From Tissierella sp. MB52-C2 (lineage in GTDB: Bacteria; Bacillota; Clostridia; Tissierellales; Tissierellaceae), in NCBI RefSeq assembly GCF_030931715.1, contig NZ_CP133261.1, forward strand, positions 3,450,643 to 3,514,642: a stretch of DNA of 64,000 nucleotides, in the 5' to 3' direction. Below the pieces are notes generated by a model. That model was given only the letters and a program-made list of their open reading frames with translations. It was not told the DNA's origin and ran no database searches. A program made the position numbers and the translations under genes. Below, one piece after another: positions 50,171 through 61,592 of this stretch (positions within the stretch are counted from its first letter, which is position 1; every line of letters starts with the position of its first letter).

Positions 50171-52593
50171 TATTCTTCTCCTACATATTTTGCTACAGCA
50201 ACTACTCTATCATCATTCATCTTCATAAGAGTAACCCCTTGAGTACTTCTACCCATAATAGATATATCCTTAGCTATAAGTCTAATAATTGTACCACTAA
50301 ATGAGATCATCATTATTTCATCTTTATCGTCTACAACTTTAGCTGAAACTATATCTCCTGTTTTTTCTCTTATATGGTAAGTTATTAAACCTTTTCCACC
50401 TCTATTTTGAGTCTTATATTCTTCTAAGGAAGTTCTCTTACCAAATCCATATTCTGATATAACTAGTAATTTCTTACCTTCTTCTACTAATTCCATAGCA
50501 ACAACCTTGTCGTCTTTCTTTAGATCTATAGCCTTTACACCCATGGCAGATCTACCCATTTCTCTAACATCATTTTCACTAAATCTAATGGACATTCCTT
50601 TTTTAGTTACTACAATTATTTCCTGACTTCCATTAGTTTTTCTAACTCCTATTAGCTCATCATCTTCCCTTAGGCTAATTCCTATAATACCATTTTTTCT
50701 AATGTTTTCGAAATGTTCTAAGCCAGTTTTCTTGATAATACCTGACTTAGTAATAAGCACTAAGTTAGTTGCAGTAGTATCTTTATTTATAGGGATTATA
50801 GCACTTACTTTTTCATCACCTGTTAAATTCAATAGATTTATTATGGCAGTTCCTCTGGCCTGTCTACCACCCTCTGGAATCTCATAGGCTTTTAATGAAA
50901 ATACTTTACCTTTATTTGTGAAGAAAAGAATAGTATCATGGGTTGAAGTAATATATAAATCTTCTACAAAGTCTTCTTCCCTAGTAGTCAGAGCTATTAT
51001 TCCTTTTCCACCTCTTTTTTGAGTTTTATATGTGTACTCTGGAGTTCTTTTTATATAACCAAAGTGAGTCAATGTAATTACAACATCTTCTTCTTCAATC
51101 ATATCCTCCATATCAATTTCATCTGCTGAAGGCATTATCCTTGTTCTTCTAGGATCTCCGTATTTTTCTTTTAACTCTAATAATTCATCCTTAATTATTT
51201 GATATACTAGTCTTTCATTTGCTAAAATTTCTCTAAATCTATTGATTTCTTTTATAAGCTCTTCATATTCTTCTTCTAATTTTTCTCTTTCTAAGCCAGT
51301 TAATCTTCTTAGTCTCATATCCAGTATAGCTTGAGATTGTCTATCTGATAGACCAAAGTTTTCCATCAAAGCTTCTTTGGCTATGGCTTCTGTCTTAGAT
51401 GATCTTATGATACGTATTACCTCATCTATATGATCTAGGGCTATTTTTAATCCTTCAACTATATGAGCCCTTTCTTCTGCTTTATTTAAATCATATTGAG
51501 TTCTTCTAGTTATTATTTCCTTCTGATGGTCAACATAATAAGAAAGCATTTCCTTTAGATTTAAAATCTTAGGCTCATCATTGACTAAGGCTAACATTAT
51601 AACTCCGAAAGTAGTCTGAAGCTGAGTATATTTATATAGATTGTTTAAAACTACATTTGGATTTGCATCTCTCTTCACTTCTATAACTATTCTCAAACCT
51701 TCTCTATCTGACTCATCTCTTAAATCAGATATTCCTTCTAATTTTTTATCTCTAACATACTCTGCTATTTTTTCGATTAAATTTGCTTTATTAACTTGAT
51801 AAGGTAGTTCCGTTACTATAATTTTATGTCTTCCTTTATTTGTTTCTTCTATTTCAGTAACAGCCCTTACTCTTATTTTACCTCTACCAGTTTTAAATGC
51901 AGATCTAATACCATCTTTACCCATTATATGACCAGCCGTAGGAAAATCTGGCCCCTTTACTACTGTCATTAAATCGTCTATGGTAGAATCAGGACTATCT
52001 ATAAGCATTATAATACCATCTATAACCTCTTTTAAGTTATGAGGTGGAATATTAGTTGCCATTCCTACTGCTATACCTGAAGAACCGTTAACCATTAAAT
52101 TAGGAAATCTACTTGGAAGTACTATAGGTTCTTTTAATGTCTCATCAAAGTTTGGTCTATAGTCTACTGTATCTTTACCTATATCTCTTAACATTTCCAT
52201 TGCAAGTTTTGTCATTCTAGCTTCCGTATAACGCATTGCAGCAGCTTCATCACCATCTATAGAACCAAAGTTTCCATGACCATCTACCAATGGGTATCTA
52301 ATATTAAAATCCTGTGCAAGTCTTACCATTGCATCATAAACTGAACTATCACCATGAGGATGATACTTACCCAGTACGTCCCCTACAACCCTAGCAGACT
52401 TTCTATAGGGTTTATCTGGACTCATACTAAGTTCATCCATAGCATAAATAATTCTTCTATGAACTGGCTTTAATCCATCACGTACGTCTGGTAAGGCACG
52501 ACTCATAATTACACTCATGGAATAATCTAAGTAGGATTTTTTCATTTCATGTTCGATATTTATTTCAACTACATTATCAAATTCTCTGTCCAT
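50170..52593 (-). CDS. gyrA: DNA gyrase subunit A
   Basis: 807 residues. Breakage-reunion domain with [14 protein letters not shown], the quinolone region [17 protein letters not shown] and the catalytic Tyr in [15 protein letters not shown]. The C-terminal wrapping domain has six blades and the GyrA-box QKRGGKGI. At the QRDR both DSSVYD positions appear wild type (Ser, Asp). It follows gyrB by 10 bp. Confidence 0.98.
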   Translation of the reverse strand: MDREFDNVVEINIEHEMKKSYLDYSMSVIMSRALPDVRDGLKPVHRRIIYAMDELSMSPDKPYRKSARVVGDVLGKYHPHGDSSVYDAMVRLAQDFNIRYPLVDGHGNFGSIDGDEAAAMRYTEARMTKLAMEMLRDIGKDTVDYRPNFDETLKEPIVLPSRFPNLMVNGSSGIAVGMATNIPPHNLKEVIDGIIMLIDSPDSTIDDLMTVVKGPDFPTAGHIMGKDGIRSAFKTGRGKIRVRAVTEIEETNKGRHKIIVTELPYQVNKANLIEKIAEYVRDKKLEGISDLRDESDREGLRIVIEVKRDANPNVVLNNLYKYTQLQTTFGVIMLALVNDEPKILNLKEMLSYYVDHQKEIITRRTQYDLNKAEERAHIVEGLKIALDHIDEVIRIIRSSKTEAIAKEALMENFGLSDRQSQAILDMRLRRLTGLEREKLEEEYEELIKEINRFREILANERLVYQIIKDELLELKEKYGDPRRTRIMPSADEIDMEDMIEEEDVVITLTHFGYIKRTPEYTYKTQKRGGKGIIALTTREEDFVEDLYITSTHDTILFFTNKGKVFSLKAYEIPEGGRQARGTAIINLLNLTGDEKVSAIIPINKDTTATNLVLITKSGIIKKTGLEHFENIRKNGIIGISLREDDELIGVRKTNGSQEIIVVTKKGMSIRFSENDVREMGRSAMGVKAIDLKKDDKVVAMELVEEGKKLLVISEYGFGKRTSLEEYKTQNRGGKGLITYHIREKTGDIVSAKVVDDKDEIMMISFSGTIIRLIAKDISIMGRSTQGVTLMKMNDDRVVAVAKYVGEE

Positions 52594-52603
52594 GACTTAC
52601 CTC

Positions 52604-54523
52604 CTATATATCTAGATTTTTTACAAATTTAGCATTTTCTTCAATGAATTGTCTCCTTGGGGCTACCTTATCTCCCATTAGAGTAGTAAATACTTCATCA
52701 GCCGCCACAGCATCTTCTAGGGTTACCTTTAAAAGTGTTCTAGTTGATGGATCCATAGTTGTAGACCATAATTGTTCTGGGTTCATCTCTCCAAGACCCT
52801 TATATCTTTGAAGAGTATAATTTGTTCTACCTATTTCTTCTAAAAGTTTATCTAGTTCATCGTCATTGTATACATAATGTTCTTGTCTACTCTTAGTCAC
52901 CTTATAAAGTGGAGGTTGGGCTATATATATATGTTCATTATCTATTAATTCTCTCATATATCTATAGAAAAATGTCAAAAGTAAAGTTCTAATATGTGCA
53001 CCGTCTACGTCAGCATCCGTCATTAATATTATTTTACCATATCTTAATTTCTCTATATTAAAGTCTTCACCAATTCCTGTTCCAAAAGCTGTAATCATAA
53101 TCTTTATTTCTTCTGAACTTAGAATCCTATCTAATCTAGCCTTTTCCACATTTAATATTTTTCCCCTCAGCGGCAATATAGCTTGGAATTTCTTGTCTCT
53201 ACCTTGCTTTGCACTACCACCAGCTGAGTTTCCTTCTACTATATAAATTTCTGTAGTTTCTAAATCAGAATCCTGACAGTCTGCTAATTTCCCAGGCAAT
53301 GTAGTATTTTCTAAAACGCTTTTTCTTCTAGTTAAATCCCTTGCCTTTCTAGCAGCATCTCTAGCCCTCTGAGAAGCTATGGCTTTTTCTAATATTATTT
53401 TTCCTTCTCTAGGATTTTCTTCTAAATACATATTTATATAATCATAAGTTAAAGACTCTACTATACCTCTAATTTCACTATTACCTAGCTTACTCTTAGT
53501 TTGACCTTCGAATTGAGGTTCCATTAATTTAACAGATAATATTCCTGTTAGACCTTCCCTTACGTCATCTCCACTTAGATTTTCATCTTTTTCTTTAAGG
53601 AATCCATATTTTCTTCCATAATCATTCATAACTCTAGTTAATGCAGTTCGGAGTCCTGATAAATGTGTTCCACCTTCTGGTGTATTTATATTGTTTGCAA
53701 AGGTAAATATACTTTCTGAATATCCATCTGTATATTGTAGTGCTAACTCTACAGTTGTTCCATCTTTTTCTCCTTCAAAATACATTATATCTTTTTGAAT
53801 TGGAGTTTTATTTTTGTTTATATATTCTACAAATGACTTTATTCCACCTTCATAGTAGAATTCCTTTATTTTATCTGCTCTCTTATCTTCCAGTACAATT
53901 TTTATTCTCTTATTTAAGAAAGCCATTTCTCTAAATCTATTTTCCAGAGTTTCAAAACTAAATATTATTGTTTCAAATATTTCTGCATCAGGTTTAAAAT
54001 GAATAGTTGTACCTGTATCATGGGAATCTCCTGCTATTTCTAATTCTGTTTGTGCTATACCTCTTTCAAATCTTTGTACATACTCCTTACCGTTTCTCTT
54101 TACCTTAGCTACTAGCCATTCAGATAATGCATTTACTACTGAAACACCAACTCCGTGTAATCCACCAGATACTTTATATGCACCATTATTAAATTTCCCA
54201 CCTGCGTGCAATATGGTTAAAACAGTTTCTACTGTAGATTTTCCAGTCTGTGGATGTATCTCTACAGGTATTCCACTACCATTATCTGATATCTTAACTG
54301 AATTATCATCAAAAATAGTGACCCTAATAGTGTCACAAATTCCAGCTAATGCCTCATCTATACTGTTGTCTACTACTTCATATACTAAGTGGTGGAGTCC
54401 TTTTGGTCCTGTACTACCTATATACATACCTGGTCTTTTTCTTACTGGTTCTAACCCTGTAAGTACCTGTATATCCTGGGCCGTATAATGTCTGTCATTA
54501 TTAACATTTATCTCATTATCCAT
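52604..54523 (-). CDS. gyrB: DNA gyrase subunit B
   Basis: 639 residues. GHKL ATPase ([32 protein letters not shown]), transducer, and TOPRIM domain ([31 protein letters not shown]). The C-terminal tail [20 protein letters not shown] distinguishes gyrase. Part of the dnaA-to-gyrA block. Confidence 0.98.
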   Translation of the reverse strand: MDNEINVNNDRHYTAQDIQVLTGLEPVRKRPGMYIGSTGPKGLHHLVYEVVDNSIDEALAGICDTIRVTIFDDNSVKISDNGSGIPVEIHPQTGKSTVETVLTILHAGGKFNNGAYKVSGGLHGVGVSVVNALSEWLVAKVKRNGKEYVQRFERGIAQTELEIAGDSHDTGTTIHFKPDAEIFETIIFSFETLENRFREMAFLNKRIKIVLEDKRADKIKEFYYEGGIKSFVEYINKNKTPIQKDIMYFEGEKDGTTVELALQYTDGYSESIFTFANNINTPEGGTHLSGLRTALTRVMNDYGRKYGFLKEKDENLSGDDVREGLTGILSVKLMEPQFEGQTKSKLGNSEIRGIVESLTYDYINMYLEENPREGKIILEKAIASQRARDAARKARDLTRRKSVLENTTLPGKLADCQDSDLETTEIYIVEGNSAGGSAKQGRDKKFQAILPLRGKILNVEKARLDRILSSEEIKIMITAFGTGIGEDFNIEKLRYGKIILMTDADVDGAHIRTLLLTFFYRYMRELIDNEHIYIAQPPLYKVTKSRQEHYVYNDDELDKLLEEIGRTNYTLQRYKGLGEMNPEQLWSTTMDPSTRTLLKVTLEDAVAADEVFTTLMGDKVAPRRQFIEENAKFVKNLDI

Positions 54524-54548
54524 TAACTTGCCTCCAATCTAATATTAT

Positions 54549-54800
54549 CTATTCATAAGTATCTCTATTTGCCAATGCTTTCGAAGATATATTTGATGTA
54601 TATATTATCGTCTTATTATTCTTTGAGACTAATATATAAGATTTTATACTTGAGTCTAAACTTCCAACTATGGCATTTTCCCCTATTAGCTTGTTTATAA
54701 ATTCCCTAGTTTTCTTTGTACCCTCTGCAGCCTTTTTATCTAATATTGCTATTATATCTTTTGTAAATATATAGTTACTATCACCTATATGAATAATCAT
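54549..54800 (-). CDS. remB: RemB-like DUF370 protein
   Basis: 83 residues starting MIIHIGDSNYIFTKDIIAILD, the extracellular-matrix regulator RemB/YaaB family, usually encoded between recF and gyrB. RemA-type relatives bind DNA. Here it lies 25 bp upstream of gyrB and 14 bp after recF. Confidence 0.88.
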   Translation of the reverse strand: MIIHIGDSNYIFTKDIIAILDKKAAEGTKKTREFINKLIGENAIVGSLDSSIKSYILVSKNNKTIIYTSNISSKALANRDTYE

Positions 54801-54814
54801 AGTATAACTCCCAT

Positions 54815-55915
54815 CTAACTTAATTGTCCATTATCTATATAATATACTGATTTTTCAACATTATCCATTTCTTTCAAATCTATTGCATCTGTTGCTGTTA
54901 TTAAAGTCTGCATATTTTTAAAAGAACGAATCAAATACTTTCGCCTTTCCTCATCTAATTCAGAAAAAACATCGTCTAAAAGTAAAACTGGGTAAACTCC
55001 TCTTTGTTTCTTTATTAATTCTACCTCTGACAGTTTTATGGATAATACTGCAGTTCTTTGTTGTCCTTGGGATCCATAGGTTTTAAGGTCTTTATTATTT
55101 ATATTAATAGATATGTCATCTCTATGGGGACCTAATTGTGTAGAAGATGATTCTATATCATTTTTTGTATTCTTTTTAAGTTTATCTAAATACTTTTTTT
55201 CCATCTCAGTTTTATCATCTAATATTTCAATATTTGATAAATACTTAAGCTCCAACTTTTCCTTTGATGAAGTTATATTATTATGGGTGGTCTCCAATAT
55301 ACTAGATAATTCTTTTATATATCTATCTCTTTCTAAAATTATATCAGTGCCGATATTAGCCAACTGCAAATCAAATATCTCCAAAATGTTAGAAATATTT
55401 CCTTGAAATTTGCTAGTCCTTAATAGATTATTCCTTTGAAATAAGACTTTATTATATCTATTTATGTTAAAATTATATACTGGTTTTATTTGTGAAATTT
55501 CCGTATCTAAAAAGTTCCTTCTCTCACTTGGACCACCCTTTACTAATTTTAAATCTTCGGGAGAAAATACAACTACATTCAATCCGCTATAAAGTTCCTT
55601 ATGGCTTTTTAATTCTGTCTTATTTACTCTAATCCTCTTTGCCTTATCCTTTTCTAATTTTATCTCTATAAATTTTTCATATTTTCCTATATTTATTTCA
55701 GAACCAACATAGGCTTCATTTTTATTAAAGTTTATTATTTCCTTATCTCTATTTGTTCTAAAAGATTTTCCAGTTCCGCAAATATATATGGCTTCAAGTA
55801 AATTAGTTTTTCCTTGAGCATTTTTTCCTATAAAGACATTAGTTTTTTGATTTAGTTTTATATTTAGACTGTAGTAATTTCTGAAGTTTATTAGTCTTAT
55901 ATTTTTTACATACAA
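54815..55915 (-). CDS. recF: DNA replication and repair protein RecF
   Basis: 366 residues of SMC-like ATPase: MYVKNIRLINFRNY at the start, Walker A FIGKNAQGKTNLLEAI, signature YGSQGQQRTAVLSIKL, Walker B VLLLDDVFSELDEERR. The start is taken as TTG at 55915: it gives the family N-terminus and has AAGGGG eight bases upstream. An in-frame GTG three codons earlier overlaps that site. Confidence 0.95.
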   Translation of the reverse strand: MYVKNIRLINFRNYYSLNIKLNQKTNVFIGKNAQGKTNLLEAIYICGTGKSFRTNRDKEIINFNKNEAYVGSEINIGKYEKFIEIKLEKDKAKRIRVNKTELKSHKELYSGLNVVVFSPEDLKLVKGGPSERRNFLDTEISQIKPVYNFNINRYNKVLFQRNNLLRTSKFQGNISNILEIFDLQLANIGTDIILERDRYIKELSSILETTHNNITSSKEKLELKYLSNIEILDDKTEMEKKYLDKLKKNTKNDIESSSTQLGPHRDDISININNKDLKTYGSQGQQRTAVLSIKLSEVELIKKQRGVYPVLLLDDVFSELDEERRKYLIRSFKNMQTLITATDAIDLKEMDNVEKSVYYIDNGQLS

Positions 55916-55942
55916 CAAAAACACCCCTTAAGGCAAATAATA

Positions 55943-56152
55943 TTATATCACAATAAAGGTATCATAGCCTTCAATATTAACTATATCATCTTTTCTTATT
56001 TTTTTTCCTCTTTGCAATACTATCTCATTATTTACTTTTATACTACCTTCACTTATGATAATCTTTGCCTGTCCTCCAGTTTGAGCAACTCCTATATGTT
56101 TTAAAAATTGATCTAACTTTATATAATCAGTATCTATTGATATTTCCTTCAT
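55943..56152 (-). CDS. S4-domain RNA-binding protein (YaaA/RlbA)
   Basis: 69 residues: IKLDQFLKHIGVAQTGGQAKIIISEGSIKVNNEIVLQRGKKI is an S4 domain, and the position between dnaN and recF is that of yaaA/rlbA. Believed to act in ribosome assembly. Confidence 0.93.
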   Translation of the reverse strand: MKEISIDTDYIKLDQFLKHIGVAQTGGQAKIIISEGSIKVNNEIVLQRGKKIRKDDIVNIEGYDTFIVI

Positions 56153-56164
56153 AATATCTCCCCT

Positions 56165-57271
56165 CTAAAAATCATCTTGAGCAAGACGAACTGGTAATAC
56201 TAAATAAATATAATTTTCATCTTGTATTGGTTTTATAATACATGGATTTAGGCTTCCCATAAAATTTAATTGTATTTCTTCCGCATCTATTATTTTTATA
56301 CCTTCTAGTATATATCTTGAATTAAATGCAATATTTATATTTTCTCCATTTACATCTGCATCTATTACTTCATTTACATTTCCTATTTCAGAATTAGATT
56401 TTATCAATATTTGTCCATTTATTATATTTACCTTTACTAAATTAGCTTTTTCTTCCTTGGCTAATAATGAAGCTCTTTCTAAACTATTTTGAAACTCTCT
56501 TTTATTAACTGTTACAGATGTCTTGTGGTCTTTTCTAATGATTTCTTTGTAATTAAAGAACTGTCCTTCCAATAGTCTTGAATATACTATTGTATCTCCA
56601 GTATTGAATACAACATGACCTGGTGCCGCTGCTATTTTCATTATTTCTTCATTATCTTCCAAAATTTTATTTAATTCATTTAATGCCCTACCTGGTATTA
56701 TTATCTTTAGCTGTACTTCTGATTCTATTGGTAATTTTCTTAAAGATAGTCTATAACCATCTAAGGCAACGAAAGAAATAAGCTTATCTTCAATTTCTAT
56801 TAATACTCCTGTTAAAGATGGTCTAGTTTCATCTTGTGTAGTTGCGAATACAGTTTGTCTTATGGCAGATTTAAATAGATCATTTGGTAATTCGAAGCTT
56901 GTATGGTCTAAGATTAAAGGAAGATCAGGATACTCTTTAGCTGAATTTCCTATTATATTGAACTCAGAGTTCTCACATTTAATATTTATATTATTGTTAT
57001 CCACATCTATATATATTGGAGCATCTGGAAGTTTTTTGACTATATCTCCAAATATTTTAGAATTAACTACAATAGATCCTTCTTCTTCTATTTCACAATT
57101 TACATAAGTTTCTATACTTATTTCTAAGTCAGTTCCTATAAGTCTTAATCTACCCTTATATGCTTCTAATAAAATACCATCTAGTATTTGTAAAGTAGTT
57201 CTAGATGATATTCCTTTTTGTGCAATACTTATATGTTTAGATAAATCTTTTTGATTTATTTTTATTTTCAT
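56165..57271 (-). CDS. dnaN: DNA polymerase III beta sliding clamp
   Basis: 368 residues, three clamp folds, starting MKIKINQKDLSKHISIAQKGISSRTTLQILDGILLEA and ending in LNPCIIKPIQDENYIYLVLPVRL, the protein-binding cleft region. Second gene after dnaA. Confidence 0.97.
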   Translation of the reverse strand: MKIKINQKDLSKHISIAQKGISSRTTLQILDGILLEAYKGRLRLIGTDLEISIETYVNCEIEEEGSIVVNSKIFGDIVKKLPDAPIYIDVDNNNINIKCENSEFNIIGNSAKEYPDLPLILDHTSFELPNDLFKSAIRQTVFATTQDETRPSLTGVLIEIEDKLISFVALDGYRLSLRKLPIESEVQLKIIIPGRALNELNKILEDNEEIMKIAAAPGHVVFNTGDTIVYSRLLEGQFFNYKEIIRKDHKTSVTVNKREFQNSLERASLLAKEEKANLVKVNIINGQILIKSNSEIGNVNEVIDADVNGENINIAFNSRYILEGIKIIDAEEIQLNFMGSLNPCIIKPIQDENYIYLVLPVRLAQDDF

Positions 57272-57317
57272 TTTAGACCTCCTCTTTTTTCCAGATATAG
57301 AAAGAATATAAAATATA

Positions 57318-57439
57318 TAGTAGTAATAGTAGTAGGGGCTGTGATTATGTGGATAACATTGTATAATTGGAAATATAAAAGATTTTATTAACTTAATAAC
57401 ATGTGGATAAGTATTTTGAAACCATTTAAATTATCCACA
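57318..57439 (-). other. oriC unwinding part between dnaA and dnaN: DnaA boxes plus DnaA-trio
   Basis: Three DnaA boxes: TTATCCACA at 57431-57439 (plus) and its complement TGTGGATAA at 57402-57410 and 57348-57356. Next to the last box are a GC cluster (GGGGCT, about 57335-57340) and six trinucleotides TAG TAG TAA TAG TAG TAG (57318-57335). This is the box/GC/DnaA-trio order described for bacterial origin unwinding regions, with the trio on the dnaN-proximal side as in Bacillus. Confidence 0.75.
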
Positions 57440-57453
57440 TGCAGTAATATAAA

Positions 57454-58785
57454 CTATCCTTTTAATTCTTTCATTATATCATCGATTTTCTTTTTCAAAT
57501 CATGTTTTTCATTTATATCTGTACTTATTTTATCATAGGCATGGATTACAGTTGTATGATCCCTACCACCAAATTCTTCTCCTATTTTAGGTAAAGATAA
57601 ATCTGTTAATTCTCTAGTTAAGTACATTGCAATTTGTCTAGGATATGCTATAGCCCTAGTTCTTTTCTTTGAGTTAAAATCATCAATTTTGATTTTAAAG
57701 CTTTTAGATACTATATCTTTTATTAAATCAACGGTAATTTCTATGGTTTTATTATTTGATAGTATATCTTTTAAAGCCTCTTCTGCTAATTCTTCAGTAA
57801 CTTCACTGTTAGTTAAAGATGAATAAGCTACTACCCTAATTAATGCTCCTTCTAATTCTCTAATGTTGGACTGAATCTTTGAAGCTATATAAAGCATTAC
57901 ATTATCACTTACTTTGATATTCTCCACATTAGCTTTCTTTCTAAGAATGGCAATTCTAGTTTCTAAATCTGGTGGCTGGATATCTGCAATAAGTCCCCAT
58001 TCAAATCTAGATCTAAGTCTATCCTCTAGTGTAGGAATTTCTTTAGGGGGTCTATCACTAGATATTATTATTTGTTTATTAGCCTCATGTAGTGCATTAA
58101 AGGTATGGAAAAATTCTTCTTGAGTTCCTTCCTTACCAGCAATAAACTGAATGTCGTCTACTAGAAGAACATCGATATTTCTATATTTATTTCTAAATTC
58201 TTCATTTCTATATTCTCTAATAGAGTTAATAAGTTCGTTTGTAAATTTTTCCGATGAAACATATACCACCTTTGAATTAGGATTTTGACCAAGTATGTAA
58301 TGTCCAATAGCGTGCATTAAGTGGGTTTTTCCAAGTCCAACTCCTCCATATATAAATAAAGGATTATACGCCTGTGCCGGTGCTTCAGCTACGGCCAATG
58401 AAGCGGCATGAGCAAAACGGTTACTATTACCTATTACGAAAGTATCAAAAGTATATTTAGGATTTAATTGAGATTTATGATTATTATCATTGGTCTCTTG
58501 TACTGCAGGTTGTCCTATGTTTAGAGAATATTCTTCTCCAGGTATAATAAATTGAATATCAAATTCTTCTTCAGTAACATGAGAAAAGGCATTTTTTATT
58601 AGATTAAGATATCTTCCTACTAAAATGCCTTTTGTGAATTCATTAGGTGCTGCTAAAATTACTTTTCCAGAAGAAATGCTAACAGGTTCTATTGCCTTAA
58701 GCCAAGTATTAAAACTAACTTCTGTCAATTCAACTTTAATAAGATTTAGAACTTCATTCCAAATATTATCTAAACTTGAAGCCAT
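57454..58785 (-). CDS. dnaA: Chromosomal replication initiator DnaA
   Basis: 443 residues. Domain I ([26 protein letters not shown]), variable domain II, AAA+ domain III with Walker [19 protein letters not shown] and Walker [26 protein letters not shown], and domain IV with the DnaA signature [17 protein letters not shown]. DnaA boxes lie on both sides of the gene. Ribosome site GGAGG; a TATAAT is at 58814-58809. Confidence 0.98.
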   Translation of the reverse strand: MASSLDNIWNEVLNLIKVELTEVSFNTWLKAIEPVSISSGKVILAAPNEFTKGILVGRYLNLIKNAFSHVTEEEFDIQFIIPGEEYSLNIGQPAVQETNDNNHKSQLNPKYTFDTFVIGNSNRFAHAASLAVAEAPAQAYNPLFIYGGVGLGKTHLMHAIGHYILGQNPNSKVVYVSSEKFTNELINSIREYRNEEFRNKYRNIDVLLVDDIQFIAGKEGTQEEFFHTFNALHEANKQIIISSDRPPKEIPTLEDRLRSRFEWGLIADIQPPDLETRIAILRKKANVENIKVSDNVMLYIASKIQSNIRELEGALIRVVAYSSLTNSEVTEELAEEALKDILSNNKTIEITVDLIKDIVSKSFKIKIDDFNSKKRTRAIAYPRQIAMYLTRELTDLSLPKIGEEFGGRDHTTVIHAYDKISTDINEKHDLKKKIDDIMKELKG

Positions 58786-59352
58786 TTTTTTACCTCCTAT
58801 CCATTAGAATTATAGCCTATATAAAAAAAATTAAACTAAATTAAAAAAGTTATAAACATAGTTATCAACAATATTTTTAATTTTGTATAGAAAAAATAAT
58901 TAAGTTTGAAAAATAAAGTTTGTGGATAAACTATTAGTAATATGTTATTAAAAAAATAATCCATATAAATGCTAACTTATCAACATAGTATGAAAAAATA
59001 TAATGTGGATAAAAAACGAGGAAAATATAGGCTTTCACGTAAAAATGTCGTAAAGTTTATAAAAGTTATACACATACTATCCACAAAATGTGTATAACTT
59101 TTAATTCTTAATAACTATAAAATACTATCCACATGTTATTCAATGATAACAAAAAAGACAAATATATTCAACAAATTTATCCACAAGTTAAACATATTGT
59201 TAGTAACTTTTTCTAGATATAGTTTTGTTGAAAATTCTTGACATATTTGCTTCAAATAAATATAATCATTAGTAGTATTCATGTTTTCTTATGGAAAACT
59301 CTGTATTATTTATATATTTCTGAAGTTATATTATCGAAGGAGGTGTTTATAA
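58786..59352. other. oriC upstream part: DnaA-box cluster between dnaA and rpmH
   Basis: About 565 bp, AT-rich, with at least nine DnaA boxes or one-to-two mismatch variants. TTATCAACA: 58862-58870 and 58977-58985. TGTGGATAA: 58921-58929 and 59004-59012. TTATACACA: 59066-59074. CTATCCACA: 59077-59085 and 59125-59133. TGTGTATAA: 59089-59097. TTATCCACA: 59177-59185. Strand use of flanking genes changes here. Three boxes between 59066 and 59097 form a near-palindromic group. Confidence 0.9.
59238..59266 (+). promoter_or_regulatory. Promoter of rpmH operon
   Basis: TTGACA (59238-59243), 17-bp spacer, TATAAT (59261-59266); perfect SigA consensus about 90 bp before rpmH. Confidence 0.85.
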
Positions 59353-59487
59353 GTGAAAAGAACTTATCAACCGAAAAAGAGACAAAGAAGTAGAGAACAC
59401 GGATTTAGAAAGAGAATGAAAACTAGATCAGGTAGAGAAATAATAAAAGCAAGAAGAAGAAGAGGTAGAAAACAACTAACTGCATAA
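59353..59487 (+). CDS. rpmH: 50S ribosomal protein L34
   Basis: 44 residues [22 protein letters not shown]... ending [14 protein letters not shown] start with AAGGAGGTG upstream. Standard first gene of rpmH-rnpA-yidD-yidC-jag-mnmE. Confidence 0.97.
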   Translation: MKRTYQPKKRQRSREHGFRKRMKTRSGREIIKARRRRGRKQLTA

Positions 59488-59559
59488 GGCCGCTAATATG
59501 GTGGCCTTTTTATAACGAGTATTTAAGGGCTATTTATTCTATTAGAGGGAGTAAATGCA

Positions 59560-59916
59560 ATGAATAAGATTTATAGATTGAGAAGTAATATGGAGTTTAA
59601 GAAGGTATATAGTGGTGGAAAAAATTATTGGAATAGAAATTTAGTGCTTTATGTTAAGAAAAATAATTTAGAAAATACTAGGGTAGGATATTCTATTACT
59701 AAAAAAATTGGAAATGCTGTTGTTAGGAATAAAATAAGAAGGCAAATGAAGGAAATTTATAGACTAAACTTTAGTAACATAAAGAATAACTATGATTTAA
59801 TTTTTATACCAAAAAAGAACACGGTGGATATTTCATATAAGGAATTAGAAAGTGCAATGCTTCATATTTTAAAATTAGCAAATATGCTAGAGGATAAAAG
59901 GGATAGTAATGGCTAA
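59560..59916 (+). CDS. rnpA: Ribonuclease P protein component
   Basis: 118 residues with the RNR motif [26 protein letters not shown] and the N-terminal [15 protein letters not shown]. Binds the 5' leader of pre-tRNA with the catalytic RNA. Overlaps yidD by 8 bp. Confidence 0.96.
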   Translation: MNKIYRLRSNMEFKKVYSGGKNYWNRNLVLYVKKNNLENTRVGYSITKKIGNAVVRNKIRRQMKEIYRLNFSNIKNNYDLIFIPKKNTVDISYKELESAMLHILKLANMLEDKRDSNG

Positions 59917-60124
59917 AATAGCTATTTTTTTAATCAGATTTTATCAGAATTTTATATCGAAGTATATCCTAACTAGAAAAAACTGCAGATTTTATCCAAC
60001 TTGCTCGGAATATTCTATACAAGCCTATAAAAAATATGGCTTTATTAAAGGAACTTATTTAACTGTAAGAAGAATATTAAGATGTCATCCATTTAATGAG
60101 GGAGGATACGATCCGCTAAAATGA
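59909..60124 (+). CDS. yidD: Membrane protein insertion efficiency factor YidD
   Basis: 71 residues: [34 protein letters not shown] and [15 protein letters not shown]. The conserved CRFxPTCSxY and CHPxxxGGxDP are diagnostic. Assists YidC. Confidence 0.96.
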   Translation: MAKIAIFLIRFYQNFISKYILTRKNCRFYPTCSEYSIQAYKKYGFIKGTYLTVRRILRCHPFNEGGYDPLK

Positions 60125-60138
60125 TAGGGGGTTTATAA

Positions 60139-60846
60139 ATGACGGCTTTTTTAGGCAATATACTGGGTGGACTTTTAAAGTTTATCTATAACATGGTATC
60201 TAATATTGGAACAGAACCACAGAATTTTTCTTTCTATGCAATGGCAATAATAATAACAACTATAATTTTTAAACTTATACTTTTACCTGTTAATTTACAT
60301 CAAAGTAAATCCTCAAAAAAGATGAACGAAATACAACCTAAAATGAAAGAACTTCAAAATAAATATAAAAATGACCCACAAACCATGCAGATGAAGATGG
60401 CAGAATTATATAAAGAACATAATTATAATCCAGCTGCTGGATGTGTACCACTTTTAATTCAATTACCCATTATTCTTGCATTTTTTAAAGTAATGGGTAA
60501 TCCTACTATTTATGCTTTCAAAGACCCAGTAGCTTATGAGGCTATGAATAAGACATTTTTTTGGATTCAAAACTTGGAAGTTCCAGATCCTTATCTTTGG
60601 GGTTTACCATTGTTAGCTGCGGCTACTACTTATTTACAAAGTTTAACGATGGCTCAACCAAGTACAGATCCCCAAGCTCAAGCTACACAGAGAATGATGA
60701 ATATGTTTTTACCTATAATGATTTTTATGGCTGCAAGAGGATTTGCAGCGGGACTTGCATTATATTGGGTAATAGGTAATATTTTCTCTATTGTACAACA
60801 AGTTATAACGAATAGGTCTTTAGGTAAAATTAAGGAGGAGAATTAA
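60139..60846 (+). CDS. yidC: Membrane protein insertase YidC/SpoIIIJ-like (short form)
   Basis: 235 residues with five hydrophobic helices and the signature QPKMKELQNKYKNDPQTMQMKMAELYKEHNYNPAAGCVPLLIQLPIILAFF. It lacks a lipoprotein signal, unlike Bacillus SpoIIIJ, as in many clostridia. Inserts proteins into the membrane; next to yidD. Confidence 0.94.
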   Translation: MTAFLGNILGGLLKFIYNMVSNIGTEPQNFSFYAMAIIITTIIFKLILLPVNLHQSKSSKKMNEIQPKMKELQNKYKNDPQTMQMKMAELYKEHNYNPAAGCVPLLIQLPIILAFFKVMGNPTIYAFKDPVAYEAMNKTFFWIQNLEVPDPYLWGLPLLAAATTYLQSLTMAQPSTDPQAQATQRMMNMFLPIMIFMAARGFAAGLALYWVIGNIFSIVQQVITNRSLGKIKEEN

Positions 60847-60850
60847 AGTC

Positions 60851-61477
60851 ATGAGGTCTGTTATTAAGGTATCAAAAACCGTTGATGAGGCAATAAAAGA
60901 GGCTTTAATCGAATTAAATGTAAGTGAAAAAGATGTTAAAATAGATGTAATAGATGAACCAAGTAAAGGTTTATTTGGTTTAATTGGTGGGAAAGATGCA
61001 AAGGTTAGGGTTTCTGTAATATATGACCCTATTGAAATAGCAGATAATTATTTATCAAAAATATTAAATTCTATGAATATAAGTGCAGTTAATGTAGTAA
61101 AAAAAGAAGGAGATAGCCTAATAGTAGATATAAAAGAAATTAGTTCTACTGATATGGGAATATTAATAGGAAAAAGAGGCAATACTCTTGATGCAATTCA
61201 GTATTTATTAAGTTTAGTTATAAATAAAAATCGAGATGATTATACTAAGGTCGTAGTAGATACGGAAGGATATAGGGCTAAGAGAGAAGAAACCCTAATA
61301 AAACTAGCTAATAAAATGGCTGAAAAGGCTAAGTATGTGAGAAAGCCTATAAAATTAGAACCTATGAATCCTTATGAAAGAAGAATTATACATTCTGCGT
61401 TACAAAATATACAAGGAATAACGACTTATAGTGAAGGTGACGAGCCTTATAGAAGAGTGGTTATCCAATCAAAATAA
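60851..61477 (+). CDS. jag: Jag/KhpB RNA-binding protein
   Basis: 208 residues: Jag N-terminal domain (TVDEAIKEALIELNVSEKDV), a KH domain with MGILIGKRGNTLDAIQYLLSL, and an R3H domain with MNPYERRIIHSALQNIQGITTYSEGDEPYRRVVI. Forms a complex with KhpA and affects RNA and cell-wall functions in other Firmicutes. Confidence 0.95.
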   Translation: MRSVIKVSKTVDEAIKEALIELNVSEKDVKIDVIDEPSKGLFGLIGGKDAKVRVSVIYDPIEIADNYLSKILNSMNISAVNVVKKEGDSLIVDIKEISSTDMGILIGKRGNTLDAIQYLLSLVINKNRDDYTKVVVDTEGYRAKREETLIKLANKMAEKAKYVRKPIKLEPMNPYERRIIHSALQNIQGITTYSEGDEPYRRVVIQSK

Positions 61478-61483
61478 GACCAA

Positions 61484-61506
61484 AAACCCAGTATAATACT
61501 GGGTTT
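61484..61506 (+). terminator. Terminator after jag
   Basis: 11-bp stem AAACCCAGTAT/ATACTGGGTTT around a single A, followed by CTCTT; short T-run, so it may be partial. Confidence 0.6.
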
Positions 61507-61592
61507 CTCTTATGATATAGGGAAATTTGTAAATTATTATAAATGTGAATAATATTGGAATATTAATCTAATATTGTTAGTGAGGTGAAATT

